This document shows, piece after piece, positions 22,990 through 35,398 of a DNA stretch of 64,000 nt (the first letter of the stretch is position 1; each line of letters begins with the position of its first letter). The notes under the pieces are model-generated. The model was given only the letters and a program-made list of their open reading frames with translations. It did not search any database and was not told where the DNA came from. The stretch comes from Hymenopus coronatus (Eukaryota > Arthropoda > Insecta > Mantodea > Hymenopodidae): NCBI GenBank assembly GCA_030762935.1, contig CM060895.1, forward strand, positions 34,685,501 through 34,749,500. Direction: 5' to 3'. Both the position numbers and the translations under genes were made by a program.

Positions 22990-23586
22990 AAAAATAACTA
23001 CGCCTTTGACGAAAGTACAAGAATTTTAAAAATGAAGCCAATAACAATAATTATCTCGGAAATAGTTAACCCCTTTTCCAAAAAAAGAAAAGTATATTTG
23101 ATGTAAATTGTGTGTTTTAATGAGATCTGCATTTTCTGTGTAGTAAGTTTCTCACTCTCCCTCCCTCTCTCTCACACACAATTATCCAATTACAAAAACT
23201 CATCCAGGAGGATTTCAATAGCTATTTCCAGAAAGCTCAAAATAATACATTTTATTTGTCATATAAATGTCTTCAAGCTATGGTATTTAAGTCAAAATCG
23301 CTATGAGCCATATTTAGGGAAATCAAAATGTTCGTAATTTTTTCCTTGGAAAGAGTGTGTTGGGATTGGGGGATTTTCTTAAAAATATTTGTGTCGTATC
23401 CTTAGAAGTCGTAACCAGCTTTTATTTTTTGAGTTATGATGTTTACACACACACGTTTCTAAAACTACCTTTCTTATTCAGGGATCTCAAAACAAGCAGT
23501 TCTAGTGAAATCGTCGCAATCGAGTTTTTGGATTGAATACAGTCGATACTTTACCCAGTTACTATACGTAGTAGAGAAAGCAAAAA
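22990..23586 (-). repeat. HINE-like repeat, 5' part after nested insertion
   Basis: Continues the copy begun at 22,197: AATAATTATCTCGGAAATAG, the GGGGGATTTTCTTAAAAAT segment, ACACACACG zone, and the end CTATACGTAGTAGAGAAAGC. Confidence 0.85.
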
Positions 23587-23589
23587 CGT

Positions 23590-23709
23590 TTTGTGTGTGT
23601 GTGTGTGTGTGTGTGTGGACTCAGGCGGTATCAAAAAATTCTGGTTAAATCTCCGTATTGAATTTTTGTTTGGATTGCAATAGTTCATTTGCTTACTAGG
23701 TACGTGGTA
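23590..23709 (-). repeat. HINE-like repeat, 5' end fragment with (GT)n
   Basis: A GT run, then CTCAGGCGGTATC, TCTCCGTATTGAATTTTTG and GCTTACTAGGTACGTGGTA. It ends at the insertion point of a SINE. Confidence 0.75.
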
Positions 23710-23881
23710 GTGGTAATGGTAATGGAGTTTTATTAATGGACGCTCTTTAATTACTGTGGTTCCATTCTTTCCTGGTCGTGAAAAATCGCTTAATCTTGCT
23801 CAGCCTTGAGGTTCGTTTACTTGCCGTAAATCTACAACGCGGGACTAACGTCTTTACTTCCCTTCCCAAGGAATCCATACT
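23710..23881 (-). mobile_element. tRNA-derived SINE, family A, with 13-bp target duplication
   Basis: Body text GGACGCTCTTTAATTACTG, AATCTTGCTCAG and CTTTACTTCCCTTCCCAAGG identify family A. It is flanked by an exact 13-bp repeat TAGGTACGTGGTA at 23,697-23,709 and 23,882-23,894. That sequence is the terminal hairpin of a HINE-like repeat. The head is truncated. Confidence 0.88.
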
Positions 23882-23894
23882 TAGGTACGTGGTA

Positions 23895-24905
23895 AGCAAA
23901 GGGTCTACAGGATGAGTTTACCGTGACACATATTCTGGGTAGACGGGGCAAATATGTCATCCTTTTGAGTGATACAAAAACGAATGGAATATTGCAACGC
24001 AGATTTAGTCTATGAAGATGCAACACACTTCTGCAGACTTTTCTTGCATTACAATTCACTTCAGAATATTTAAGTGGAGTGTTATTCAGGTTTATGATAC
24101 AGCTGCAACGCTAATATACGGTTTTAAGGCATCTTTACTTTATTCCTTAAGCGACAAGTTTCTTCACAATTAAGCATTTTTAGTTTATGAAAATCTTAAA
24201 TTTTCGAAGGAAAAACAATCTCGCAACAGCGACTTCAAAAACTGGCTTCACATACTTCTCAAGAAGATGAGGTATCTTCTGATCGCTTTCAAATCTAAGT
24301 ATCCTTTCTATCGTGACAGAGAACCGGAGAATGCGTTTGCATAAAAAGTTGCATCATTAACCAACAGATATGACATTATTTCATTTTGTACGATCATAGT
24401 GTTCGAAGTTGGTTGTTCACTTGTTATACTTTGCATCGCTGATTGAACTGCCACCATTGCTCCTATTACTAAATGACGAAAAGTAAGTACCTGCATAATA
24501 CTTCATAAATCACCTGCAGAATGAACAACAAAGATTTTGCTGTCGAACTTCCGCTTGGATCTTTCGGACCACCCACGTTACAACTAATTTTGGCATGCAG
24601 CCATGGTCAACTTTCTTCATATTCCAGGAGGGCTTTATGTATTCTGCTAAAATTTGTCTGATACAACATCCATCAGCATGTGGCAGCAAATCTCATTATG
24701 ACTTCATTTCCAACAAATCTCAACCAAAACGTGTAATGAGAGAGAGAATAACAAGACACTCAAAGCTGTATTGGCAAGCATCGATTATAATAAAATAATT
24801 ATTTTGACGTGTTGTAAGTCTTTGATATGACCAATAAGATGAGCTGAAAGAGTCGTATCTGCAATCCTCTCAAACATGTCCTTAACATGCATATGAGTCG
24901 TGCAA
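23895..24905. other. unclassified stretch
   Basis: No recognised gene. Frames at 23832-24059 and 24308-24496 (minus) and 24595-24798 (plus) show no family signature. It may be the body of a decayed retroelement given the ribozyme-like motif that follows. Confidence 0.35.
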
Positions 24906-24910
24906 AAGAA

Positions 24911-24939
24911 CTGAAGAAGCCACGAAGACGTGGCGAAAC
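24911..24939 (+). ncRNA. hammerhead-ribozyme-like core motif
   Basis: Reads CTGAAGA, then A, then a perfect 6-bp stem GCCACG with loop AAGA and CGTGGC, then GAAAC. This is the CUGANGA / stem II / GAAA core of a hammerhead ribozyme. Such cores with this spacing are known in the terminal repeats of Penelope-like retroelements. Stems I and III and a cleavage triplet are not convincingly present, so activity cannot be claimed. Confidence 0.5.
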
Positions 24940-25254
24940 CATATTATTTTAAAAGTGTAAGTGAAGCCTTGAGTGTTAATCAAGCTCGGCTCAAACTGTA
25001 AGTTTGGTCTCATTATGTACTCAGGATTATTATCCCTCACTACTAGCTGATAAGAGTATTTCTAAGAAACCATTTAGAAGATCGTTGGCTATCTTCTGTT
25101 AAACAGACTACCTGTAGTGCAAAACTACCGTGTTTAGTAAAATTTCAGATACTGTGAATTATCACTTACATTTCTTGAGTTGCAAATCTTACAAAAGGTG
25201 TGAAAATGCGAAAAACGTAAAAATTCTAAAAAGTTCATAATATGCAAGTTCACA

Positions 25255-25442
25255 TCCCCCCCTCCCCAAACAATCTCGGGGCTCAAGGAGCTTAAAGTTA
25301 CTCGAAGTTCGTCTTTTCAGAATAAGGGAAAATCCCGGAAAAAAAAAATCATCCGGGTAACTCGCCGTAAGTGAGATTCGGATTTGTGACCTCTTGAATG
25401 GGATGCAAACATGCAAATCTCACACTACCGAGGCGGGGCTAA
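25255..25442 (-). mobile_element. tRNA-derived SINE, family E
   Basis: AAAGTTACTCGAAGTTCGTC, TCCCGGAAAAAAAAAATCATCCGGG and TGAGATTCGGATTTGTGACCTCTTGAA match family E in order. The end AATCTCACACTACCGAGGCGGGG is the tRNA-like head in reverse. Confidence 0.72.
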
Positions 25443-26475
25443 AATGTCTTACTTTAATATACTTCTTACGAAATGCAAAGATATGTAAGAAATTCTTTAA
25501 TATGGCCCATCAATAAAAACTTTCATTTATATGTAAATCCTCTGTCTAGTCGTCATATTGTAATTCATTCAGAGAACTTTTCAAGTCACAAAAGCAATTT
25601 GTAAGTTTTATGTAAGTTTCTGTGCATCACTAAGGGAAGAGGTTCAACATATGTTTGCAAAACTACAAATCTAATGGGTCAAATTTTTATGTATCCCCAC
25701 TGGAAAAGGAGAATGCGGTGAGGAGAGGCTTTGCAACAGTTTCAACTGAAGGCAATACGATGTCTGGCTTACTAAACTGAACCAGAAACAAAAGAATTTC
25801 ACCCAAGCCATAAAAATCACCAGTTTCAAGTGTAAAATGCGTAAATATTTCAGGCAATGCCTTATCTAACTACAGTGCATTTGCCAAATGAATACAGTTA
25901 GCTGTTCCTACTGAAATGCCTGTGCGATAAATTAGTATGCTAATTCCCCAAACGGTGTAACATTGTTCAATGTTTCAACTACAAGCAAAGGGCATGACAA
26001 AAGAAAATAAATTGCCAAGAAACAACTTAAATGTTAAGTGAACGTGCAGAAATAAATGTTAGCCATTAAGTTCCTCCGAAGGGCGCAATTATGAGGGCTC
26101 ATTTGTAACTAAATCCCCTTCTGAATGTATATATCGATCCATGGACCGCATTTTTCTCTGGGTCACACAGCTGCTCTGACGATGCGTTCCTTTGGGGTTG
26201 TTTTAACAGTTCTTTTACAATACTTAAAGAGTTTATCCACCACTGAGATTATTCATAAAGTTTATTTTGTATGCACGCAGAACATTTTAGAGCGCTGGTT
26301 GCGTAGCCACATTCTTGCAACTTGTGTTTATATTCACACCTTATTTTTCAAACATTGATTTCTCTGACTTTCCATACATTATTCAGAAATTTTCCCTCAC
26401 GATCACAACTGAATGTTTATATTAAAGTATTGCAATTACTTTTCAAATCAGAAAGACATCAGAAGGTGGTAATTT
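25443..26475. other. unclassified stretch
   Basis: AT-rich, no exon or repeat recognised. A 77-codon plus frame at 26125-26358 has no signature. Confidence 0.4.
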
Positions 26476-27195
26476 TTACTTTCTCTAGCACGTATGTACA
26501 ATGCACATTGTACATAGAGAAGGTTATTGTATTTCATCAAAAATGTTGATACAATAGGGTTTCCACCGTAAAAATAGATGTTTTGAGACCCCTGAATCCC
26601 TACAAAAAGTTTTACAAACATGCCCTTGTGTGCGCGTATCTGCTACGACACAAAAATGTTCAAAAAAGTATCCCTACCCTAAATTACCCCTACGACAAAA
26701 TGTTTAGGAAATTTTAATTTTCTCAAACATGGCTATAAAGATTTCGATGACAAATGAAATGTTTATCTTGAATTTTTCTGGGACTAATCTCTGCATTTTG
26801 GATGATTTTTGAATACATGGTAAGCTGTAAGAAACAGGCAAAAACTTACTGCACAAAAATGTACATCTCGTTAAAATGTCATATTCAATTTATAGTGGAG
26901 TCAATTCCTTGTTATTGGTTTCAACTTTGGCATTCTTATTTTCTCAAATGAGAAGGGTTATTCGTTTTCCTTTTTGCTCGTTACGCAAAGAGAACGGCAT
27001 TTCCAAACCCTAACATAGCGGATTTGACTATGACTATCTTATCAATTTTCCTTATTCCTCTTGCAACAGGAAACACTAAGTAATAAGACCATTTATGCTA
27101 ATGTTTATCTTGATAAGCGTGAAGCAATAAAAGAATAGTTTGTGGAAGCATTGTTATGTGAATGTAGCACATCAGATTTTTACTTTTATAGCAAC
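26476..27195 (+). repeat. HINE-like repeat, near full length, diverged
   Basis: Starts TTTACTTTCTCTAGCACGTATG and ends GTTATGTGAATGTAGCACATCAGATTTTTAC. The 5' palindrome AATGCACATTGTACATAGAGAAGG is clear. Confidence 0.88.
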
Positions 27196-27840
27196 TTCTT
27201 TAACTGTATCGGGTTTAGTATCTTTCTTATTCAACCTTAGTTCTAAGAAAGTTTCCTTTTCAACTCAGCTTTTTCTTCTTCTTTCCATTTTTTGAGTCCT
27301 TGAGATACTCTTCTACAAATAGCTTTACATCGTTTAGCAATTTATGGGCGATACAGATCTTTTTCAATTTTTCATAGAACCAAATTGCAATTTAGCAGTA
27401 TTCATATATTATTTTCAATATTTTTACAGCTACTATGAAAGATGGATTGCTATATAACAAAAACCCTCTTTGCTTTTGGAAATTGAGCCAAAATGGTGCA
27501 GTGTAACAGTGTTTTAGATTTAAAAAAAATCTATAATAAGTTTACCGTAACGCAAACGTATGTCGATACAAACTAGCATTCCAATTCAGCTAATGCCACA
27601 GCCAATTAAAAATAATCAACACTTCAAACAAATCCACATCTTCTTTTTTTCTCCTTTTTCAAAATTCACATAAAGCAATCCATGTGGAAAATGTCTTAAC
27701 TTTTTTCCTGAAAATTATTTCTCCAACTTTTCGGTATATTTGGTAAGTTTCCCTGATCTTATTACCCTGATATTTCTGCCCTTCAAAAGTCATTTCTTTC
27801 TTATATTGAATTGTATATTTCCTTGACATGTTCAATGTTC
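27196..27840. other. unclassified stretch
   Basis: AT-rich, nothing recognised. Confidence 0.4.
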
Positions 27841-27844
27841 ATAA

Positions 27845-28500
27845 GCCTTTATGGCTACTGGTGAACTTACTGAACGCAATTCAATCCAATTTTGCAGTAT
27901 AGGTTCGAGTCCACGGAAGCGTGCCATGCTTTTGGTTTTCTATAGTCTTTTTTTTTCTTTATTTCATGTTGGCAGTATTTTCTTAGAACCTATGTCTCAC
28001 ATCAGTAATGATGAGCCATCGTATTGCTCGTTTGAATCCAAGTCTGACACCTAGGCTATGAACAAGGGTAAGGTCTAGGTGAGCGGCGAGTGCATTTATT
28101 TTGAGTGGCTAAAAGGCATGCTTCGCAACGAACAGTCCCTAGATTAGTCCATCTCGTATTGGTTTGGTGTAAAACGTCTGGCATCCGAATATTAAGTGGT
28201 CTAGAATCAGGTAAGGCATGATAGCGGCGGTTTGGTATTTTCTTGCCAACATAAACCATTGCGGATTATATCGGCACGATTCCATGCAATTGACTGTAGT
28301 GCCCTCACGCAGATGAAATTAATTCTTGTAATATATATTTCTTTAACTCTCTGTGTGGAACTTTGGTTGGGTCTAGGTCCAGTATTCAGCTGTTGAATGA
28401 GGGGAAACCACGTTGGGAAGGTGTGTGTATATGGGCGGTACATGGGTTTGAAACAACTCTCTCTAGAATGCGAGCCACAGCTACCACTCCATGAAGCTAT
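27845..28500 (+). mobile_element. possible SINE-like element, family J
   Basis: A B-box-like ATAGGTTCGAGTCCACGG is followed by a GC-richer body that contrasts with its flanks (CTAGGTGAGCGGCGAGTGC, TATGGGCGGTACATGGG). No open frame and no second copy seen in the window, so the boundaries are a guess. Confidence 0.35.
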
Positions 28501-28549
28501 TTAACTCCGTGTGGTCATACTATGCATCCACACAATAATTTAATGGAAA

Positions 28550-29208
28550 CATAACCAGAAAAAGTATATTTTATATTCATTACCCATTCTTCAAACAAAC
28601 TATTCTTGCAAAAGAAAACTTATTCTTTAATCTAAATTTTGATTATTGAAATAAACGTTTAAAAAAATGGCACTGCAGATTTCTTTGTAAGTGCCAGAGG
28701 AACACAAGAGGCTGCAGAGATAGTCAATACCTTCAAAAAGAGGTTCACTATGTCATGGTTTTGGAAATGTCTTTTTGCAGAACCACGAGAAAAACTAAAA
28801 GGTACTTGAAAATTCAAAGCATTAACATGGTATATCTCAGAAACGATTAAAGACACAGAACATTTGACAAATGCAAATGTCACGTTATGTCATGTAACTA
28901 TCATATTGGTATTTTAATCAAAAAACATAATGAAAAGTGTCTATATAAAGGTTAGTTTGGGGTGGGGGAAGTTCCTTCACAACTTTCGGTCCGCATAAGA
29001 TATGAACACATTTATATCTACATCCGTACTTTGGGCTGTGCTGTTTAAAGACACCAGCATGCGCGAGCGCAAATCTTTCTCTAAAAATGCTTCCCTCCTA
29101 GGGAAGCTCAAAATAGATATTTTTGGTGAATATATCGAATCTTTTGTTATAATGCAACACGTCCTCTATTTACTTGCCTATAGGCAAGCAAAATAGAAAG
29201 TAAAACTG
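28550..29208 (-). repeat. HINE-like repeat, strongly diverged
   Basis: Landmarks in family order: ACAAACTATTCTTGCAAAAG, GGTATATCTCAGAAACGATTAA, TATTGGTATTTTAATCAAA, GGTTAGTTTGGGGTGGGGG, and a terminal TACTTGCCTATAGGCAAGCAAAATAGAAAGTAA. Confidence 0.78.
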
Positions 29209-29613
29209 CGATTTAATAAATGAAAATGTTCTATAATAAAAATATTTCGTCACAATTGAAATCAGCTAATCAACAATCCTTCACTGTAGTTTGCCTTTTA
29301 GTGTTCAGCTAATAGGTTCCCTTCGATATAAGAGTGCGTGCTGCTGAAACATGAGAATAGTATATATAAATTTTGAATGCCGTCACTGAAACGTGCCTGA
29401 TCAAGGGATTCAATGGATTAAACTAATTCAAATATTACATCTCAAGTGACAAAAAATCCGGCCATTCTGAGGCAGTTCATTACGTAGCTTTTAGTTCAAT
29501 CAACAGCTTGCTCCCCCCTTCCACTCTGTCTCTTAAGATGTTCAGATAGCATAAACCTATTTCCCCTAAACAATTTTCTATAGATTCATAAAATGCACAC
29601 AGCCCTTCGAACT

Positions 29614-29765
29614 TAATCTGGGTGGTTCAATGGATAGACGCTGACCCAAGGTCGTGAGTTCAAACCCGGCCCAGATCGAATGATATTAAGCGTTCCGGCG
29701 AATTTTCAGCGTCGCTGATATTCTGGCAACTGACAGTGTGAAACAAATAATTTAATTTTAATTTT
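29614..29765 (+). mobile_element. tRNA-derived SINE-like element
   Basis: The head has ATCTGGG and CCCAGAT, able to pair as a 7-bp acceptor stem. Between them are an A-box-like TGGTTCAATGGATAG and a B box GAGTTCAAACCC. Only about 61 bases separate the outer ends of the stem, too short for a functional tRNA. A T-rich 3' extension (TTTAATTTTAATTTTTC) follows. Confidence 0.65.
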
Positions 29766-30810
29766 TCAGAACAAGTAGAATGGTGGACTCCGCATTACTT
29801 TTGTTTACCTAAGAAAATAAACCCAAACTTCAGAAAAGATGTTTTAATTTAACGCAACCCCTCATTAATACCCAAACCATTAACTGACAATTCTGTGGGG
29901 ATTAGTGTTTCTGCCTTGTAGCTTTAATGGTTTAGATGGTATTCACATTACAATACTGACATATTGTTCGTGCGTAAATGCGCGACAGTAAGTGCCTTTA
30001 TAGGCTGCATTATAACATCCTTGGGAAACACACTGTTAGTAGACACGAAAAAATAAACTTGACAACCTTCAGAGAAGTCTGGACATTCTTTGTGTGGGAC
30101 ATTTTCATCATGAATTATACTGAAACACATCCAGCTGCTTTCGCTAATCTTTCCAATTTCCAGGTTCCTAAAATATACGGCAAGCCTCAACAGCGTACAA
30201 GAGTTTGTTGGCCAGAGTTTCTGGCAGAACTTGAGCTTATGGATGGAGGTTTTGGAAAACAGGCACGTGACATGCATTTCGAAACGTCTTCTGGTTAAGG
30301 TCACTTTACACAACACGTCGAATTTCGCCATTTGTGTGTTCCAAAGTCAATGCTGGCATGCTAGGTCGCTTAATGTTATTTATTTTACTTTTCACCTTTG
30401 ATGACGAAAGCCAAAACATGTGAGAAATTCTACAACGAATGTGTCTGATGAAAGAACGAACCTGCGACCGTTCCATATTAGCCATAGAAAAAATGTGCCT
30501 AAGAATGTCTTCTTGAGTTGCGGAGTTTTCATCAAAGGTCGTCGATGTGTTTTAACTAAGAAAGCTGACTACAGGGACCTCTAAAGGTGATTATATGCTA
30601 CAAAAATGGTGTCAGTCTAGGATTATCAATCAAGGCATACAAATAATTTGTGTTGATGCACGTACTGCAAGCTATAAATGCGATCTCATGATTGCTTTTC
30701 GCTTCGTATTAACATCAGTAAGAATTCATTGTTCATGTGTGAACAAGAATTTCCTCAATTAATTTCTAAAGCGCTACTGCAGAATAGTGTTAACAGTATT
30801 GGAATGTGAA
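29766..30810. other. unclassified stretch
   Basis: Frames of 127 codons (minus, 29948-30331) and 106 codons (plus, 29978-30298) overlap. Neither has a recognisable domain, although the plus frame ends in an ELELMDGGFGKQARDMH stretch of ordinary protein composition. Possibly decayed retroelement sequence. Confidence 0.4.
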
Positions 30811-31272
30811 AGATCTGATGTGTTCCATTCATATGATTTTCTAACTTCCCGGTAACGCATTACTGTTAAAAAGCATATTCTCCTATTTACTTCCTGCTAA
30901 TCGAGATAACCACTAGCACAAATGGTCTTATTACATGCTTCTTAAAAGTGGAAAGGAAATAAGGGAGTAAAATCGGCTAAAGCGATAGTCAAATCTTTCA
31001 AAAACTAGTTGCCATGCAGATGAAGTCAGTTTCTTTGCACTGCCAGGAGTTGACTAATTCCCACATGTGAAAAGTATTTTAAAGTGAAACCAATAACAAA
31101 AAATACCTTAAAATGGTCTACTCCATGAAAAATACGTGCCTATATGACAAATTGTGTGTTTTAAAGATGCCTTAATTTTTTGTGTAGTAGGTTTTTGTCC
31201 ATCTCTTACGGTTTATCACTTACGCAAAATTCAGCAAAACTCACCCAGAATAAACATGTCTTCAGAGAAAAA
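30811..31272 (-). repeat. HINE-like repeat, array unit 1 (partial)
   Basis: Begins AGATCTGATGTGTTCCATTC and breaks off at CATGTCTTCAGAGAAA, where unit 2 starts. It is the 3' half of the element. Confidence 0.9.
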
Positions 31273-32151
31273 AAATCTGATGTAATCCATTCACATGACT
31301 TTTTCTATATCTGTGCAACAAATTTTTGTTGAAAATTTTATGCTTCTACTTACTTCATACCAAGTGAATTAGCAGAAATAGTCTTATTACTGTAAGCAAA
31401 TGCGAAATAAGGGAGTAACATAGATTAAAGTGAAAGCAAAAGATGGTTGCTATGTGACTGAAGTTCCTTGGTTTGTATGGACAGCAATTGTTAAATTCCT
31501 GTATGAGAGAAGTATAAGTTTTTTAAAGCTGAAACCAAAAACAAGAAATGTCTGAAAAGCGATCAACTCCACGAAAAAAAAAATGTATATGGCATAAATT
31601 GTGTGTTTTAACGTGCTCTACATTTTTTTTTGTGTGTGGTAAGTTTTTGTCCATCCCTTACGGTTTAGCAGTTATGCAAAATTCCGTAAAATTCATCCTG
31701 AATAAAGTAGTCTTCAGAGACTATTCCCAGAAAATACAAGATATACATTTTATTTGTCAAGTAAATATCTTAAATATAAAAGATTTTAATTAAAATTCAT
31801 TTTTAAGAAAATCAACATTTTCTAAATTTTTTCCTGTAAAGGGTAGTTTGGGGTGGGGGGGATTTTCTTGAAAATCTTCGTGTCACATCCTTGAAAGATA
31901 TCAAACTTAAATACCAAGTATGGTTTTTAATGGTCTTTTCGTTTTTGAGCTATGCTACCCACAGACGCGCGCAGACCCACCCACCCACCCACTCATGCAC
32001 ACGCGCGCGCGCGCGCTTTTCTAAACATGCTTTTTTTGATTCAGTAGGTCTCAAAACATATATTTTGGGTGAAATCTCGGTATCGAATTTGTAGATGCAA
32101 TAAAATACCTTCTCTATACACTATGTACAGAGTACGTATATAGAAAGTAAA
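31273..32151 (-). repeat. HINE-like repeat, array unit 2 (full)
   Basis: Full length from AATCTGATGTAATCCATTCACATG to ACAGAGTACGTATATAGAAAGTAA. The microsatellite zone is an ACCC-rich run followed by an (GC)n tract. Confidence 0.94.
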
Positions 32152-32153
32152 CA

Positions 32154-33060
32154 AATCTGATGTGTTCCACTCCCATGACTTTCTCTACAACTCTGCAATA
32201 AATTATTGTTAAAAAAACTTATGCTTCTATTTACTTCCTGCTAATCGAGAAAAAATTAGCACAAATAGTCTTATTTCTTGGGAAATAAGGGAGTACTATA
32301 GGCTAAACTGATAGCCATAAGCTGGTTGCTATGTGACTGAAGTTCCTTTGTTTGTACGGACAGGAATTTGTTTGAGAAAAGTATCATTTTTTTTTCAAAG
32401 CTGAAACAAAAAACAAGGAATATGTCGAAAACCATCAACTCTACGAAAAAAATACACATTATATAAATTGTGTATTTTAATGCTCTACATTTTTTGTGTA
32501 TTACGTTTTAAGTTTTTGTGTATCAAGTTTTTGTCCATCTCTTACGACTTAGCAGTCATGCAAAATTCCGTAAAATTCATCCGGAATAAAGTAGTCTTCA
32601 AGCTATTCCGAGAAAATCCAAGATATACACTTTATTTGTCATGTAAATATCTTTATTATTTGACATTTCAATCGAAATCGTTAGAGCCATTTTTAAGAAA
32701 ATAAAAATTTTCGAAAAAAATTCCATGTAAAGGGTAGCTGGGGGTGGGGGGATTTTCTTGAAAATGGCCGTGTCGCATCCTTGGAAGTTACGAAACTTAA
32801 ATACCAAGTTTGGTATTTAACGGTCTTTTCGTTTTTGAGCTATGCTGCTGCTGCTCACCCACCCACTTACTCACCCACCCACACACACACACACACACAC
32901 TCACACACACACACGCGGACCTTTTTTGTAAAAATGCTTTTTCTTGATTCAGGGGGACCCAAAACATGTATTTCCGGTGAAATCTCGGCATCGAATTTTT
33001 TGGGTGCATTACAATACCTTCACTATACACTATGTACATAGTACGTGTAGAGAAAGTAAA
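32154..33060 (-). repeat. HINE-like repeat, array unit 3 (full, best preserved)
   Basis: Runs from AATCTGATGTGTTCCACTCCC to ACTATGTACATAGTACG, then TGTAGAGAAAGTAAA. It contains CTGCTGCTGCTCACCCACCC and (AC)n. At 907 bp it is one of the longest copies. Confidence 0.95.
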
Positions 33061-33840
33061 AAGTTTGATGTGTTCCATTCACATGACTTGCTCTACATCT
33101 CTATAACATATTATTGATGAGCTGCTTCTTCTATTTAATTCATGCTAATCGAGTTAGACATTAACAGAAATGGTCTTATTACTAGTTCCTTATTAAGTAG
33201 AAGGAAAATAAGAGAATATAGTAGGCTAAACTAAGTCAAATGTTTAAAATGTGGTTGCTATGGGATCGAAATCTGTTTCTCTGCGTGGCCAAGAGTTGAA
33301 AAGTTCCCTATGAGTATTTTAAAACTGAAACCATTAACAAATAACGGTCAATTCCACGAAAAAAATAAAAATGACAAATTGTGTTTTAATGAGTTCTATC
33401 TTTTTGTGTAGTAAATTGTTGTCTATCTCTTGCGGTTTGCTAATTATACAAAAATAAAAAATAAAAAAATCATCCAGAATAAAGGGCTCTTCAGAGGCTA
33501 TTCCCAGAAAATGCAAGATATACGTTTTATTTGGTATGTAAATGTCTTAAATATATGAGACTTGAATCAAAATCGTTAGTTATTTTGAGAAAATCAAACT
33601 TTTCGAAATTTTTTTCCATGTAAAGGGTAGTTGAGGGTGGGGGGATTTTCTTGAAAATCGTGTCGCATCCTTGGTAGATACTGAATTCAAATATTCAGTT
33701 TGGTATTCAAGGGACTTGTTGTTTTTGAACTAGGCTGCCCACAAATAGACCCAAAACATGTATTTCCGATGAAATCTCGGTATGGAATTTTTGGGTGCAA
33801 TACAATACACTATGTACATAGTACGTTAGAGAAGGTAATA
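33061..33840 (-). repeat. HINE-like repeat, array unit 4
   Basis: From TTTGATGTGTTCCATTCACATG to CTATGTACATAGTACGTTAG and AGAAGGTAATA. Only a few A/T bases separate it from unit 3. Confidence 0.94.
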
Positions 33841-34300
33841 GTGAAGTTAGTTTTCTATAAACTGAAGCTCCTTACGCAGAGTTATTTTAGTGAAGTAGGA
33901 AAGGCAATTTGCGCCCGTACTTTAAGAGGAAAACCCTTAGCAGCGTGATGGATTAATCTTCACCAAGACCATTATGAATGTTAGCAGAGCATCTGAGAGG
34001 CGGCGCCTGCTACAGGAACCTCATGATCATGTGTAGCCTACTTTCTCAACCTCCTTCGTCTAAAATGCACAGCTAGTAAAACGAACAACGCTTGTGTTTT
34101 TCACATAATAGTGCATGTGAGCATTTATCAACCATCGTTTGCTCAAAAGGAAGCAAAACATTAGTAATTTAATGGCAAGTGTAAAAACAATAGAGAATTG
34201 GTTTCATTCACATTTCGTTGCAGCTACGAAAGAGGTAAGCAGGAATCTGAACTAAATAAAAAAAAAATTAAAAATAAATAACATAAAAAAATAGAATAAA
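33841..34300. other. unclassified stretch
   Basis: Nothing recognised; ends in an A-rich tract (34,258-34,300) that borders the next repeat copy. Confidence 0.4.
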
Positions 34301-35173
34301 AGATCTAACGTGTTCCATTCAGATAAATTTCTCTAGCTGTTCGAAATACAAACTATACTTGAAAAGATTGTTCTTTTATCAGCATAATGCTGATTGAAAT
34401 AAACATTAGGAGAATTGGTTTTATTACTTGCTTACTTGTAAGCAGAAGGGAAATAAGGGAATACGTTATGCTAAAGCTATAATCAAATATTCTAAAAGCA
34501 GGTCACTATGTGAAGCCATTGAGGTACGGTTCCCTTTGCATAGTCACGTTTGAGAAAAGTTAGATAATTTAACACAGAAACCAATAACAAGGAATATCTC
34601 AAAAACAGTCAACTCCACATGAAAAACGTAGGTGTATGACAAATTATGTGTTAACTAGACCTACATTTTCGTGTATTAAGCTTTTGTCTATCCCTTACGG
34701 TTTAACGTTATTCAAAATTCTGCAAAACTCACCAGAATAAATGGTCTTTAAAGGCTTTTCCCAGACTATTCGAACATACTTTTATTTGTGATGTAAATAT
34801 CGTTAATACACGGTATTTTAATCAAAATCGTTAGAGCTAGTTTTGAGAAAAACATTTTCACAATTTTTTCAATGTAAAGAGTAGTTTGTGGTGGCGGGGG
34901 GATTTTTTTTGTTTTTAAATATTCGTGTCCCATCCTTAGAAGATACTTAACATAAATACCTAGTTTGGTTTTCAACGGTATTTTTCATTTTTAAGCTATG
35001 CTGTCCACAGACACAGGCACACGGAACTTTTTTTAAAAAAAAAAAAAAAATCGGACTGGGGACCTCAAAACATACATTTCCGGTGAAATCTCGACATCGA
35101 ATTTTTGGGTGGAATGCTATACCTGTTTAGATACTTTGTACATAATGTATATACGTGCTAGAGAAACTAAAAC
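34301..35173 (-). repeat. HINE-like repeat, near full length
   Basis: Begins AGATCTAACGTGTTCCATTCAG and ends TACGTGCTAGAGAAACTAAAA. Poly-A at 35,032-35,050 replaces part of the microsatellite zone. Confidence 0.92.
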
Positions 35174-35199
35174 GGATCGCTTTTCCTGCCTTAAAGTAC

Positions 35200-35398
35200 T
35201 CTCTTTGCACATCACAAGAAACAGCGAAATCGTGAGTTAGCACTACAAATGCAATAAACCAGTAACAGCGAATATATCGGATAGTGTTAATACATTGTAG
35301 ATCTCATTTATGTATATTTAAGGAGGTCTACATTTTTCTTGCAGTAGGTTAGTGGATTACTTACGATTTATTACCGAGATTTATTAGGCAGTTTCATC
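35200..35398 (-). repeat. HINE-like repeat, part before nested SINE
   Basis: Fragments ATATATCGGATAGTGTTAAT, GGAGGTCTACATTTTTCTTG and TTACTTACGATTTATT match the family body. It continues at 35,868 after a GC-rich insertion. Confidence 0.7.

Noticed and set aside
29614..29676. Functional tRNA gene
   Set aside because: The acceptor stem pairs, but only about 61 bases are present, too few for all arms, and a SINE-like extension follows.
30393..30432. Third hammerhead-like motif (TTTGATGACGAAAGCCAAAAC)
   Set aside because: The stem II segment is absent and the CUGANGA box is altered; too weak to list.
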